From JAAYHV01 sp035268985 (GTDB lineage: Bacteria > Bacillota > Clostridia > Peptostreptococcales > Anaerovoracaceae): 45,977 bases of DNA. The number at the start of each line of letters is the position of its first letter. Within the stretch, counting starts at the first letter, position 1. The notes beneath the pieces were generated by a model. The model searched no databases, was not told where the DNA came from, and saw only the letters and a program-made list of their open reading frames with translations. Of this stretch, positions 26,621-34,608 are shown piece after piece. The DNA lies in the NCBI GenBank assembly GCA_035268985.1, contig DATFJV010000010.1, positions 1 to 45,977 of the forward strand. Reading direction: 5' to 3'. A program made the position numbers and the translations under genes.

Positions 26621-26647
26621 TTAGCACTCTAACGAGGTGGTTGCTAA
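26621..26647. promoter_or_regulatory. CIRCE-like HrcA operator upstream of htpG
   Basis: TTAGCACTC-N9-GGTTGCTAA. The left arm is the exact CIRCE half (TTAGCACTC) and the right arm matches seven of nine bases of GAGTGCTAA, with the canonical 9-base spacing. It lies 32-58 bases ahead of the htpG ATG. Confidence 0.75.
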
Positions 26648-26713
26648 AAAGATATTATACCTATCCTAGAAAAAATTCAAGAGGATAAGTAAAATATCAC
26701 CTAATTTTCATAT

Positions 26714-27358
26714 TTAATTATAGAATTTGTCTTTAACCCAAGTGGCATCTATTTGTAAGAACCCTTTACCTATGGAATCTGATATAATTTCATTGATATC
26801 GTCTTGGAGTTTTTCATATAACTCATTTATAATATTCATGGTTATTGTTTGATCATTTTCACCATAAACTAGTAGTTTGTCTTCTTCTGTATAAATAATA
26901 TCATATGGAATAAAATTAGGGTGGCTATCTTTTAGACTTGAAATGATTAAAGTTTTGTATAGCTCCAATGTTATATCGTTTTTACCATTTTCAAATATAT
27001 TAATTTTTTCTTTAAATGTTTCTAAATCTTCCACAATTCTCAGAGCATAGATGACCTCAATTTCATCATCAATATTTTCGTTTACTTTAAGCTGATTATT
27101 TATTCTAGATATATGTTCACTATTTATTTCTGGAAAAAAATATATCATAAATTTATTGAAGCTATCGTGGTATATAAAAGGGTATTCTATGGACATCTTT
27201 GTTCCACATTTTTTACACTCCTTTATAAAGAACTTGCCGCTGATAATATCTTCTTTTGAGGTTTCACCGTTGCTAACATTAACGCTAGTCGGCAATTTGT
27301 AATTGTTAATTTCTTTACATTTGGGACATGAAATTTGTATTCTTTCTATATTTTCCAT
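26714..27358 (-). CDS. CpXC domain-containing protein
   Basis: A 214-residue protein whose N-terminus holds two zinc-ribbon knuckles, C11-P-K-C14 and C49-K-K-C52-G, the CpXC domain pattern. The rest is helical and acidic without recognisable motifs, as in other members. Function unknown; zinc binding is inferred from the cysteines. Its 5' end and promoter region (27308-27458) are repeated at 28509-28657, ahead of the ABC importer, showing that a piece of this gene was duplicated. Confidence 0.72.
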   Translation of the reverse strand: MENIERIQISCPKCKEINNYKLPTSVNVSNGETSKEDIISGKFFIKECKKCGTKMSIEYPFIYHDSFNKFMIYFFPEINSEHISRINNQLKVNENIDDEIEVIYALRIVEDLETFKEKINIFENGKNDITLELYKTLIISSLKDSHPNFIPYDIIYTEEDKLLVYGENDQTITMNIINELYEKLQDDINEIISDSIGKGFLQIDATWVKDKFYN

Positions 27359-27458
27359 TATTGACTCCTTTCATCTGCTATATTATTACATATGAACTCT
27401 TTTAATACAATAAATATTCTGGAAATAATGATCTATATATGTTACATCTTAAGTTTTG
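27308..27458. repeat. direct repeat, copy A (5' end and upstream region of the CpXC gene)
   Basis: About 150 bases, mostly identical to 28509-28657 with scattered substitutions and small gaps; shared blocks include GACTCCTTTCAT and TTAATACAATAAATAT. The two copies are in the same orientation and enclose about 1,050 bases of riboswitch, RNA and IS debris. Confidence 0.85.
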
Positions 27459-27553
27459 CAACTTGAATATACAATCTAATTGCAACAAAAAATGATTCAT
27501 AAATTTCTGATATAATAATGTTTGCGAAAACAAAAAATTATAAGGAGAAATTT

Positions 27554-27709
27554 ATGAATCATTATACTCATTTCACACTATACCAATTAAGTTGCCTTGG
27601 TTTAGACTCAAATACATTGCAAAACTCGGGACGTCTTAATCCGGTTTATGTTTTATGTAACTCAAAATCTTACTATAAAAACAAAATTAGTCATATTGAC
27701 ATGGGCTGA
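27554..27709 (+). pseudogene. short ORF, possible IS30-type transposase N-terminal fragment
   Basis: ATG at 27554 after TAAGGAGAAATTT begins MNHYTHFTLYQLSCLGLDSN, whose first 8-9 residues resemble the N-terminus of IS30-like transposases (N-Y-T-H-F/L-T-L). The remaining 40 residues match nothing recognised. It could also be chance. It lies in the debris between the two direct repeats. Confidence 0.25.
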
Positions 27710-27740
27710 TTAATGTGTTAATATTTGCTGAGAATTGAAT

Positions 27741-27848
27741 AAGTTATCAAGCGTGAACATAGAATTCACATAAGGAAGTTGTTTACGACACGCGGTTCCG
27801 CCACTGTATGCGATTAGATTCGTTAGCCAGGAGACTTGCTTGATAGCG
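27741..27848 (+). ncRNA. cobalamin (B12) riboswitch aptamer
   Basis: The B12 box GCCAGGAGACTTGC at 27826-27839 and the conserved CCGCCACTGT at 27798-27807 are both present. The closing stem pairs TATCAAGC (27745-27752) with GCTTGATA (27838-27845). An intrinsic terminator follows at 27925. In families known to use it, bound adenosylcobalamin turns off transport or synthesis genes; here no gene follows closely, and the nearest candidate is the ABC importer 730 bases on. Confidence 0.9.
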
Positions 27849-27924
27849 GTAGTAACTAACGGGGAATTAGATATGCTATCTATACTGTGATTTTATCTAC
27901 AGTGAAAAAATAATCGTACAGGAA

Positions 27925-27955
27925 AACGGTCTGTTTATACAGACCGTTATTTTTA
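27925..27955 (+). terminator. terminator of the cobalamin riboswitch expression platform
   Basis: AACGGTCTG and CAGACCGTT form a perfect 9-bp stem with a TTTATA loop, followed by ATTTTTA. It starts 77 bases after the aptamer, as expected of a riboswitch-controlled terminator. Confidence 0.8.
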
Positions 27956-27960
27956 GTATG

Positions 27961-28135
27961 ACGGGCATGCCGTCAATCTGTGTTGAAAGCCCATAAGGGG
28001 CGTAGCTATCAGCGAACCTCGTAGCAACTTGCAAGGTTCACACCGTGAGGTGTGGGCGAGAAGAAGCAATAGCGAAATCTTAGCTTGACGAACAGGAACC
28101 TAATAAATAGGTGGATAGGTTATACTTAATTAGAC
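27961..28135 (+). ncRNA. structured RNA candidate, perhaps a HEARO/omega-RNA-like element without its nuclease
   Basis: A compact stretch richer in G+C than its surroundings, with several nested hairpins: GCCC/GGGC (27989-28001), GAACCT/AGGTTC (28014-28019 with 28034-28039), CACACC-GTGA-GGTGTG (28039-28054, GNRA tetraloop), and AACCTA/TAGGTT (28097-28121). No reading frame explains it. The layout and the segments GGCGAGAAG and AACAGGAACC remind me of HEARO RNAs, the guide RNAs of IscB/IsrB-type transposon nucleases, but no such ORF follows, only a truncated IS3 fragment. I am unsure; it may be another IS-linked or group II intron-related RNA. Confidence 0.4.
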
Positions 28136-28185
28136 AGTAAAAGCTCGGACATTATATAATAATTAAAATTAAATGGAGGATAATC

Positions 28186-28380
28186 ATGTCTAATAAATCT
28201 AAGAGATATACTGTAGAATTTAAAAAGCAAATAGTTGAATTGATTAATAATGGAAAATGATATTTTAAAGCAAGTTGTACTGATAATGGGACGAAAATAG
28301 ATATTATCAAGGCGAATGAGGATAAGTACAGTATCAGCGCCATGTGTAGAGTGCTAAAAATAAAAGAAATAGCATATTAA
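28186..28380 (+). pseudogene. truncated IS3-family transposase (orfA start joined to orfB start)
   Basis: With a good GGAGGA site, ATG at 28186 reads MSNKSKRYTVEFKKQIVELI and NNGK, the start of IS3-type orfA, then TGA. The same frame continues with KIDIIKANEDKYSISAMCRV and LKI, the start of orfB in these elements, and ends with TAA at 28378. The middle of orfA is gone. No inverted repeats are obvious. Confidence 0.7.
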
Positions 28381-28508
28381 TTGGGATAGATTTTCTTATA
28401 ACTGGGCTAATTTTAATGGTCTTTTTTTTACAAGTCAAGGCGCAATGGATATAGATTTTGTTAGTACTCAAAAGATACTAATGGGTAAGCTAATTAATAG
28501 AAAAGATA

Positions 28509-28657
28509 CATTATTTCTGTACATTTGGTACATGAAATTTGTATTTTCTATATTTCCATTATTGACTCCTTTCATCTTGTAAATTATTAAATATGAGCTT
28601 TTTTAATACAATAAATATTTCTGGAAATAATGATTTATATATGTTATATTAATTTTG
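28509..28657. repeat. direct repeat, copy B, upstream of the ABC importer
   Basis: Copy of 27308-27458 (start of the CpXC gene and its upstream DNA), ending 26 bases before the lipoprotein start. It therefore replaces whatever leader formerly linked the riboswitch to the importer. The 28381-28508 stretch before it holds nothing recognisable. Confidence 0.85.
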
Positions 28658-28683
28658 TTAATGCTTTGAATTAGGAGGTAAAA

Positions 28684-29610
28684 ATGAAAAAATTAAGTTT
28701 AAAAGTTTTAGTGCTTACGTTAGCAATGGTTCTAAGCATGGGTATGCTAGTCGGTTGCGGTGAAACTGCAGATGAAAGCGAAGGGGGCATTTCAGTCACT
28801 GACATGTCAGGAGAAGAAGTAACGTTAGAAGCCCCTGCTGAAAAAATAGTTGCACTTACAGCAAGTGATTGCGAAATTCTTTATGCAATTGGTGCTGGTG
28901 AAACTGTAGTTGGTAGAGGAGAGTATTGTGATTATCCGGCAGAAGTACTAGATGTCGGAAGTGTACAATCAGGTTCTGATACTAACATTGAAGAGATCCT
29001 TGCATTGGAACCTGACCTAGTAGTAATGGGAACAATGGCTCAAACAGAAGAACAAGTAAACGATATTAGGAATGCAGGTATAGAAGTTTACGTATCAGAC
29101 GCGAGGAAAATTTCAGAGGTTTATGATAATATCGAATTACTTGGAACTTTGACTGGTCATGAAGATGAAGCTAGTGTGGTCGTTGATAATATGAAAACAA
29201 CTTTTACAGATATTGAATCAATGGTAGAAGCGGAAGAACCAGCAAAGACTGTTTACTTTGAAGTTTCGCCTATTCAGTATGGACTATGGACTGCAGGAAC
29301 ATCAACATTTATGAATGAAATCGCAACTATGCTAGGAGTAGAAAATGCTTTTTCTGATGTTGATGGATGGGCCGAAGTATCTGAAGAACAGGTTATTGAA
29401 AGAAACCCTAATATAATTGTTACTACTACGATGTATTTTGGTGAAGGTCCTACACCTAAGGAAGAAATTCTTTCACGTGCAGGTTGGGATAATTTAACTG
29501 CTATACAAAATAATATGGTTTACGAGGCTGATTCAGATATGATAACTAGACCTGGCCCACGTTTAGCAGATGCAGCTGAAGCATTATACACATTTATTTA
29601 CGGAGAATAA
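28684..29610 (+). CDS. substrate-binding lipoprotein of a B12/iron-siderophore-type ABC importer
   Basis: A 308-residue protein with a lipoprotein signal peptide: basic start, hydrophobic stretch, lipobox L-V-G-C with Cys25. The mature part is a type III (BtuF/FhuD) binding protein: KIVALTASDCEILYAIGAGETVVGR, LALEPDLVV, and a long backbone helix around residue 150-170. It is followed by FecCD permease and ATPase genes. A cobalamin riboswitch 730 bases upstream suggests cobalamin or cobinamide, but siderophore cannot be excluded. Good AGGAGG ribosome site; the promoter is not evident and may lie in the duplicated segment just upstream. Confidence 0.88.
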   Translation: MKKLSLKVLVLTLAMVLSMGMLVGCGETADESEGGISVTDMSGEEVTLEAPAEKIVALTASDCEILYAIGAGETVVGRGEYCDYPAEVLDVGSVQSGSDTNIEEILALEPDLVVMGTMAQTEEQVNDIRNAGIEVYVSDARKISEVYDNIELLGTLTGHEDEASVVVDNMKTTFTDIESMVEAEEPAKTVYFEVSPIQYGLWTAGTSTFMNEIATMLGVENAFSDVDGWAEVSEEQVIERNPNIIVTTTMYFGEGPTPKEEILSRAGWDNLTAIQNNMVYEADSDMITRPGPRLADAAEALYTFIYGE

Positions 29611-29617
29611 AATTAAG

Positions 29618-29645
29618 TGGCGGCCTCTAGCCGCCATAATTTTTA
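29618..29645 (+). terminator. intercistronic hairpin (attenuator) between binding protein and permease
   Basis: TGGCGGC and GCCGCCA form a perfect 7-bp G+C-rich stem around CTCTA, followed by TAATTTTTAA. It sits 7 bases after the lipoprotein stop and should cut downstream expression or protect the upstream message, giving more binding protein than permease. Confidence 0.7.
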
Positions 29646-29650
29646 ATGAT

Positions 29651-30682
29651 ATGAGAAAAAGAAAAAATAATTTTACTTTAACAGAATATTTATTTTGCAC
29701 AATATTACTAATTATAATTTTTATTATTAGCACTTGTTTAGGTAGTGTTAATATACCTTTTAGTGAGATAGGTGACGTAATACTATCTTTATTAAATATT
29801 AAAGATGAAGCTAGTATAACTTACTATTCAATATTAGTACATGTGAGAATACCTAGGATTATTTGTGTTGCATTAGAAGGAGCAGCACTTTCCTTATGTG
29901 GAGCAGGAATGCAAGGATTACTCAGAAATCCTTTAGCTGATGGTTCTACTTTGGGAGTTTCTGCAGGTGCTTCCTTGGGAGCAATATTAGCTATTGCTTT
30001 TGGGTTCAATTTTAGCTTTTTTATTGGAGATACAACCATGATTATGGCTATGATAGGGGCATATCTTTCTTTAATGCTAATACTATCAATAGCATATAAA
30101 TTGGATTATTCATTAGCCACAAATACTATAATCTTAGTAGGAGTAATATTCTCGATGTTCGCGAGTAGCATTATGAGTTTACTTATAACCTTTGCAAACG
30201 ATAAGGTTAATAACATTATTTTTTGGACAATGGGTTCTTTATCTGGAGCTGATTACATGGATGCGTTAGCTTTACTCATAGCAACAACTATATGTGGAGC
30301 GGTTATATTAAAACATGCTGATGAATTAAATGCCTTTGCTATAGGGGAAGAAAATGCAAGAAATATTGGAGTAGATATCAGAAAAACAAAACTAATGATA
30401 TTAGTGTTTGTTTCAATATTGATTGGTGTATGTGTATCAATAGCGGGTACCATAGGATTTGTAGGCTTAGTAATACCACATATAACAAGAATGGTATTTG
30501 GTCCTAATCATAAAAGGGTGCTTCCTGCTAGTCTGTTTTTTGGGGCCAGTTTTTTAATGTTGACTGATTTGATAAGTAGAACCCTTTTTTCTCCGAGGGA
30601 GCTACCATTGGGAGTAATAACTTCACTAATTGGTTCAGTAGTTTTTGTATACATATTCTACAAATCAAGGGAGGTTAAGTGA
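29651..30682 (+). CDS. FecCD-family permease of the ABC importer
   Basis: A 343-residue membrane protein with about ten helices. GAGMQGLLRNPLADGSTLGVSAGASLGAIL (about residues 88-117), the GSLSGADY turn, and GTIGFVGLVIPHITRM with the coupling-helix region are typical of BtuC/FhuB/FecCD. The ATG at 29651 begins just beyond the hairpin and has no clear ribosome site; a longer upstream frame overlaps the binding protein and lacks family similarity. The stop overlaps the ATG of the ATPase gene by one base. Confidence 0.88.
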   Translation: MRKRKNNFTLTEYLFCTILLIIIFIISTCLGSVNIPFSEIGDVILSLLNIKDEASITYYSILVHVRIPRIICVALEGAALSLCGAGMQGLLRNPLADGSTLGVSAGASLGAILAIAFGFNFSFFIGDTTMIMAMIGAYLSLMLILSIAYKLDYSLATNTIILVGVIFSMFASSIMSLLITFANDKVNNIIFWTMGSLSGADYMDALALLIATTICGAVILKHADELNAFAIGEENARNIGVDIRKTKLMILVFVSILIGVCVSIAGTIGFVGLVIPHITRMVFGPNHKRVLPASLFFGASFLMLTDLISRTLFSPRELPLGVITSLIGSVVFVYIFYKSREVK

Positions 30683-31443
30683 TGATTAAAGTTAATAACC
30701 TTTCAGTACAATATTTTGATAAAAAAATTCTGGATAATGTCAGTTTTGAAGCCGGTAAAAGAGATTGGTTAATGATTGTGGGCCCTAATGGGGCTGGTAA
30801 AAGTACAATTGTAAATGCTCTTAGTAAAGCGGCACCCTATACAGGGGATATATTACTGAAGGGTAAAAATATAAATGACATGAAAGCAATGGAACAAGCG
30901 CAAGTAATGGGTGTATTAAGGCAAAACCACAATGTTGCTTATTCATTTACAGTGGAAGATATAATTAAGCTAGGAAGATATGCTTATAGAAAGAAGATGT
31001 TTGAAAGCTATGGGAATGATGAAAGTGAAAAAGTTGAAAAGGCAATAGAACTTACAGGATTAAAAGAATTAAGACACCAATCAGTATTAACCCTTTCCGG
31101 AGGTGAATTGCAAAGAACGTTTTTAGCTCAGCTCTTTGCTCAAGATCCGGAAATTTTATTACTAGATGAACCGACTAACCATCTGGATTTAGTTTATCAG
31201 AAACAAATATTTGCATTGGTAAATCGCTGGATACATGAAAATGATTGTTGCGTAATATCGATTGTTCACGACTTAAGTTTAGCAAGGAAATATGGTAATA
31301 AAGCGATTTTATTAGACCAAGGCAAACTTGTAAGGTCAGGGAATATAAAAAAAGTTTTTAATAAAGAAGATTTAGACAATGTATATAAGATGGATGTTCA
31401 TAAATGGATGAAAGATTTATATAATAGCTGGGACAATGATTAA
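30682..31443 (+). CDS. ATPase of the B12/iron-siderophore-type ABC importer
   Basis: A 253-residue BtuD/FepC-like ATPase: Walker A GPNGAGKST (34-42), Q-loop (LRQNHNV), signature LSGGELQR, Walker B LLLDEPTNHLDL and the switch His in VHDLS. The ATG at 30682 follows AAGGGAGG at a good distance and overlaps the permease TGA; the GTG three bases earlier is also possible. A terminator ends the operon. Confidence 0.9.
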   Translation: MIKVNNLSVQYFDKKILDNVSFEAGKRDWLMIVGPNGAGKSTIVNALSKAAPYTGDILLKGKNINDMKAMEQAQVMGVLRQNHNVAYSFTVEDIIKLGRYAYRKKMFESYGNDESEKVEKAIELTGLKELRHQSVLTLSGGELQRTFLAQLFAQDPEILLLDEPTNHLDLVYQKQIFALVNRWIHENDCCVISIVHDLSLARKYGNKAILLDQGKLVRSGNIKKVFNKEDLDNVYKMDVHKWMKDLYNSWDND

Positions 31444-31444
31444 G

Positions 31445-31490
31445 GAGTTTTTTCAAAAGGGTAACCAAGGTTGAAAAGACTCTTTTTTAT
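31445..31490 (+). terminator. terminator of the ABC importer operon
   Basis: GAGTTTTTTCAA pairs with TTGAAAAGACTC (one wobble) around a 14-base loop, and a T6 run follows. Confidence 0.7.
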
Positions 31491-31529
31491 GATATACTCG
31501 TGTAGTGTTAAAAATTAGGAGGAATTGTT

Positions 31530-32972
31530 ATGTTGGAAAATTTAAAACCAGAAAAAGTATTTAAGTATTTTGAAGAGATATCTAAGATACCTCACTGTTC
31601 TAAGAATGAAAAAGAGTTAAGTGATTATATAGTGGTATTTGCAAAAGAAAGAGGTATTAAATATATTCAAGATGATGCTTTAAATGTTATCCTACTAAAA
31701 GAAGCAACTAAGGGGTATGAAGATGCGGAACCGATAATTTTGCAAGGACATATGGACATGGTGTGTGAAAAGACCTCTGATTCCAATCATGATTTTGAGA
31801 AGGAACCATTGGAATTAATAGTTGATGGAGATTACATTACTGCGAAGGATACTACTCTTGGAGGAGATAATGGAATAGCAGTGGCCATGATATTAGCACT
31901 GTTTGATGAAGATAATATTAGCCATCCTAAAATCGAAGCTATCCTAACTACCGACGAAGAGACCGGTCTATTCGGAGCCGAATCAATAGATGTTTCCATG
32001 TTAGAAGGCAAGAGACTAATAAATTTAGATTCTGAAGAGGAAGGTATTTTTACAGTAAGTTGCGCTGGAGGAAGTACGGCCCTTGGTGTCTCACCAATAT
32101 CCAGAGAAAATGTTAAAGGTAATATAATTGGTATTAAAGTCTCGGGACTTTTAGGCGGTCATTCTGGAGCAGAGATTGATAAGGAGAGGGCTAATGCTTC
32201 TAAACTTATAGGAAGAATGCTATATAAGTTAAGCGAAAACTTTAAATTTGTGATAAACAAGGCTCAAGGTGGTTTTGCTGATAACGTTATAACAAAAGAA
32301 GCATATGCAGAAATCGTTTGTATGGATGAAAGTATTTCTGATATAATGGCAGAAATCGAAAACTTTAATCGAGTTATAAGGCATGAATTTAAAGCAGTGG
32401 ATCCTGATATAAAAGTTGTCGCTGAAAACTTGGGGGTAAAAGAAGTTGATGCTATTTCAAAAGTTGATAGCTTTAAAGTACTATCATACTTAAATTTACT
32501 ACCTCAAGGAATTCAAAATATGAGCAAGGAAATAGACGGACTTGTTGAGACGTCTCTGAATATAGGAATAGTTAAAGCTGAAGATGAGGAGTTTAATGTT
32601 ACATTATCCGTAAGAAGTTCCGTTGAAACTAGAATTGATGAAGTTCAACAAAAAATAGTTAATTTAACCAAAATTCTAGGCGGTAAAATGACATTTGATG
32701 GAAGATATCCTGGATGGGAATACAAAACTGATTCTAAACTTAGAGATAAGATGATTTCGGTATATGAAGAAATGTATAACGAAAAACCAGAGATTATGGC
32801 AATACATGCAGGCTTAGAATGTGGTTTCTTTGCCCAGAAAATTGAAGGTGTTGATTGCATTTCAATAGGTCCTTGGCTTTACGATGTGCATACTCCCGAT
32901 GAAAAACTTAGCATAAGTTCAACTCAAAGAATTTGGGAATATTTAGTAAACTTGCTTGAGCAATTAAAGTAG
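31530..32972 (+). CDS. pepD: aminoacyl-histidine dipeptidase (PepD, M20 metallopeptidase)
   Basis: A 480-residue M20 metallo-dipeptidase: ILQGHMDMVCEK with the first zinc ligand His, TLGGDNGIAVAM with the bridging Asp, and TTDEETGLFGAE with the catalytic/metal Glu residues. The lid domain region GLLGGHSGAEID and a last metal His (VHTPDEKLS) follow. Hydrolyses Xaa-His and other dipeptides in the cytoplasm, fitting peptide-based nutrition. It stands alone with a good AGGAGG site. Confidence 0.93.
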   Translation: MLENLKPEKVFKYFEEISKIPHCSKNEKELSDYIVVFAKERGIKYIQDDALNVILLKEATKGYEDAEPIILQGHMDMVCEKTSDSNHDFEKEPLELIVDGDYITAKDTTLGGDNGIAVAMILALFDEDNISHPKIEAILTTDEETGLFGAESIDVSMLEGKRLINLDSEEEGIFTVSCAGGSTALGVSPISRENVKGNIIGIKVSGLLGGHSGAEIDKERANASKLIGRMLYKLSENFKFVINKAQGGFADNVITKEAYAEIVCMDESISDIMAEIENFNRVIRHEFKAVDPDIKVVAENLGVKEVDAISKVDSFKVLSYLNLLPQGIQNMSKEIDGLVETSLNIGIVKAEDEEFNVTLSVRSSVETRIDEVQQKIVNLTKILGGKMTFDGRYPGWEYKTDSKLRDKMISVYEEMYNEKPEIMAIHAGLECGFFAQKIEGVDCISIGPWLYDVHTPDEKLSISSTQRIWEYLVNLLEQLK

Positions 32973-32975
32973 TAA

Positions 32976-32991
32976 TTTACACAAGTGTAAA
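32976..32991. promoter_or_regulatory. palindromic operator candidate at the diguanylate cyclase promoter
   Basis: TTTACACAAGTGTAAA has 7-base arms (TTTACAC/GTGTAAA) around AA. A -10-like GATAAT sits 5 bases beyond it at 32997, so a protein bound here would cover the promoter. It begins 4 bases after the pepD stop. There is no U run, so it is not a terminator. Confidence 0.45.
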
Positions 32992-33039
32992 AATGTGATA
33001 ATATTGATTCTAGTTATTTCCAAAAGCGAGTAGGGGCAA

Positions 33040-34113
33040 ATGAAGAACATATTAGAAAGGGTAGCTGGGTTTAGCTTAGAATCCAAGGAAAAAAGGGAAA
33101 AATATCAGCTTTATTATTTGTTTTTAATAATTGGTTCTACTTTGGTATTCATGTCACTTGTTAATATGTACATACAAGATGAGCAACTGTTGATATCCAC
33201 AATAGTAGCGGGCATGATTTGTTTTGGCTTAAGCATGTATGTTAAATATGCCAATTACAATAGGGAAGTTGTAAATGTGTTTTTATACTTTTTGCTTATC
33301 TTAGTAGCAACTTATTTTATAGTACTAGGTGGAGACAATGGATTCGGCATGGTTTGGATATTATTAATGCCGTCGGCCATTATGGTGGTGCTTGGTATAA
33401 AAGAAGGTACCGCAATATCAATAATAATTTTTGCAGAACTTATTTTCTTTGATTGGACTGAAACAGGGAGAAGTTTACTAGCTTTTAATTATGATGAATC
33501 AGTTTTAATGAGGTTTCCAGTAGCATTTTTTGCAGCTTATTTTATATCCCTCTATTTGGAATATGAAAGAAAAGTAGTATATAGCGAATTGGAAAAGGAA
33601 AAACAAAGCTATTATGAAATGTCTAGGATGGATCCTTTAACAGGAGTATATAATAGGTTGGGGTTTAATCAGATCATTAATGAGTGTTTAGCTAATAAAG
33701 AGCAAGAACACATAGCTCTATTAATAGCAGATTTAGACTATTTCAAAGAAATTAATGATAAATACGGTCATGCAGTAGGTGATGTTGTTTTAAAGGTAGT
33801 TGCATCAAAATTAAAAAAAGAATTGGGTAATAATAATATATGTAGATGGGGCGGAGAAGAATTTGCCATATTCTTGTATGGATATGATAATGTTTCTAAG
33901 TGTGAAGAGATCTCCTACATCTTAAAGGACATTATTTCAAAAGACCCTATTATAGTAAAGGGTAAGTTTGTAAATGCGACATTAAGCATAGGTTACGCAA
34001 GCGTAGTTTATGCAAACAAAGAAAAAAAAGAAGAGTTGTTTTTAAAAGCAGATCATTGCTTATATGAAGCAAAGTCATTGGGGAGAAATACTGTTGTAGG
34101 AACAAAGATATAA
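33040..34113 (+). CDS. membrane diguanylate cyclase (GGDEF)
   Basis: A 357-residue protein: six membrane segments in the first about 180 residues without a recognised sensory domain, a linker, then a GGDEF domain (about 195-355) starting at DPLTGVYNRLGFNQII and carrying the active-site GGEEF in CRWGGEEFAIFL. It should make cyclic di-GMP. The inhibitory I-site RxxD that normally sits five residues ahead of the motif is LGNN here, so product feedback is probably lost. The promoter region carries a palindrome (32976-32991). The start ATG follows AGTAGGGG, a weak ribosome site. Confidence 0.9.
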   Translation: MKNILERVAGFSLESKEKREKYQLYYLFLIIGSTLVFMSLVNMYIQDEQLLISTIVAGMICFGLSMYVKYANYNREVVNVFLYFLLILVATYFIVLGGDNGFGMVWILLMPSAIMVVLGIKEGTAISIIIFAELIFFDWTETGRSLLAFNYDESVLMRFPVAFFAAYFISLYLEYERKVVYSELEKEKQSYYEMSRMDPLTGVYNRLGFNQIINECLANKEQEHIALLIADLDYFKEINDKYGHAVGDVVLKVVASKLKKELGNNNICRWGGEEFAIFLYGYDNVSKCEEISYILKDIISKDPIIVKGKFVNATLSIGYASVVYANKEKKEELFLKADHCLYEAKSLGRNTVVGTKI

Positions 34114-34208
34114 ATAGGGTTATATAATAAATGTTGGGGTAACCAGTAAATGGTTATTCTAGCATTTTTAAGTTTTCGAAAAAAAGAATGAGCATATTGA
34201 TGTATCCC

Positions 34209-34505
34209 CTGTCAAGTAGACACGGCAAATAATTAAATTAAATTTTAGATTGTACCCAGCATTTTGATATGCTGGGTACTGTTATGTTAATTGTTATTAT
34301 GCACGTTGCTTCTTCTTTTCGAGTTCTGCCCAAAACCTTTTGTATCGATTCGCCTGCTTAATAGGGTATGCTATTGGATGTTTCGCCTGCAATGCTTCCT
34401 TTCTGACATGTCCACAGGTTTTCCTTTTTTAACGTTTCTGTGGATATTCGTTAATATAGTAGTCAAGTGTTCCATATATTGCTCGAATCATATCCTCCTT
34501 TAAAC
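34209..34505 (-). mobile_element. decayed IS3-family remnant (copy 2; orfB 3' end)
   Basis: CTGTCAAGTAGACACGGCAA at 34209 is nearly the same as the left end of the 23.8-kb element. Next comes a hairpin (GTACCCAGCAT/ATGCTGGGTAC, 34255-34282). On the minus strand a broken orfB 3' end follows: MIRAIYGTLDYYINEYPQKR, a stop, then KRKTCGHVRKEALQAKHPIA and KRFWAELEKKKQRA. No coding capacity remains. Confidence 0.65.
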
Positions 34506-34608
34506 TTAAAGAGAATGAGCTTGATATGTTTATGTTATGCTAGACACATCATAAAGATTAAGAGATGTATATTACTTACTGCAAAGCTTTAGAGATATAT
34601 TTAATGTG

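Noticed and set aside
34255..34282. Strong hairpin GTACCCAGCAT/ATGCTGGGTAC as terminator of the diguanylate cyclase
   Set aside because: It lies inside the IS3 remnant just within its end, has no U run on the plus strand and probably belongs to the IS.
34291..34503. Plus-strand 70-residue open frame in the second IS remnant
   Set aside because: It is the complement of an orfB 3' end and lacks a ribosome site; hydrophobicity comes from reading the wrong strand.
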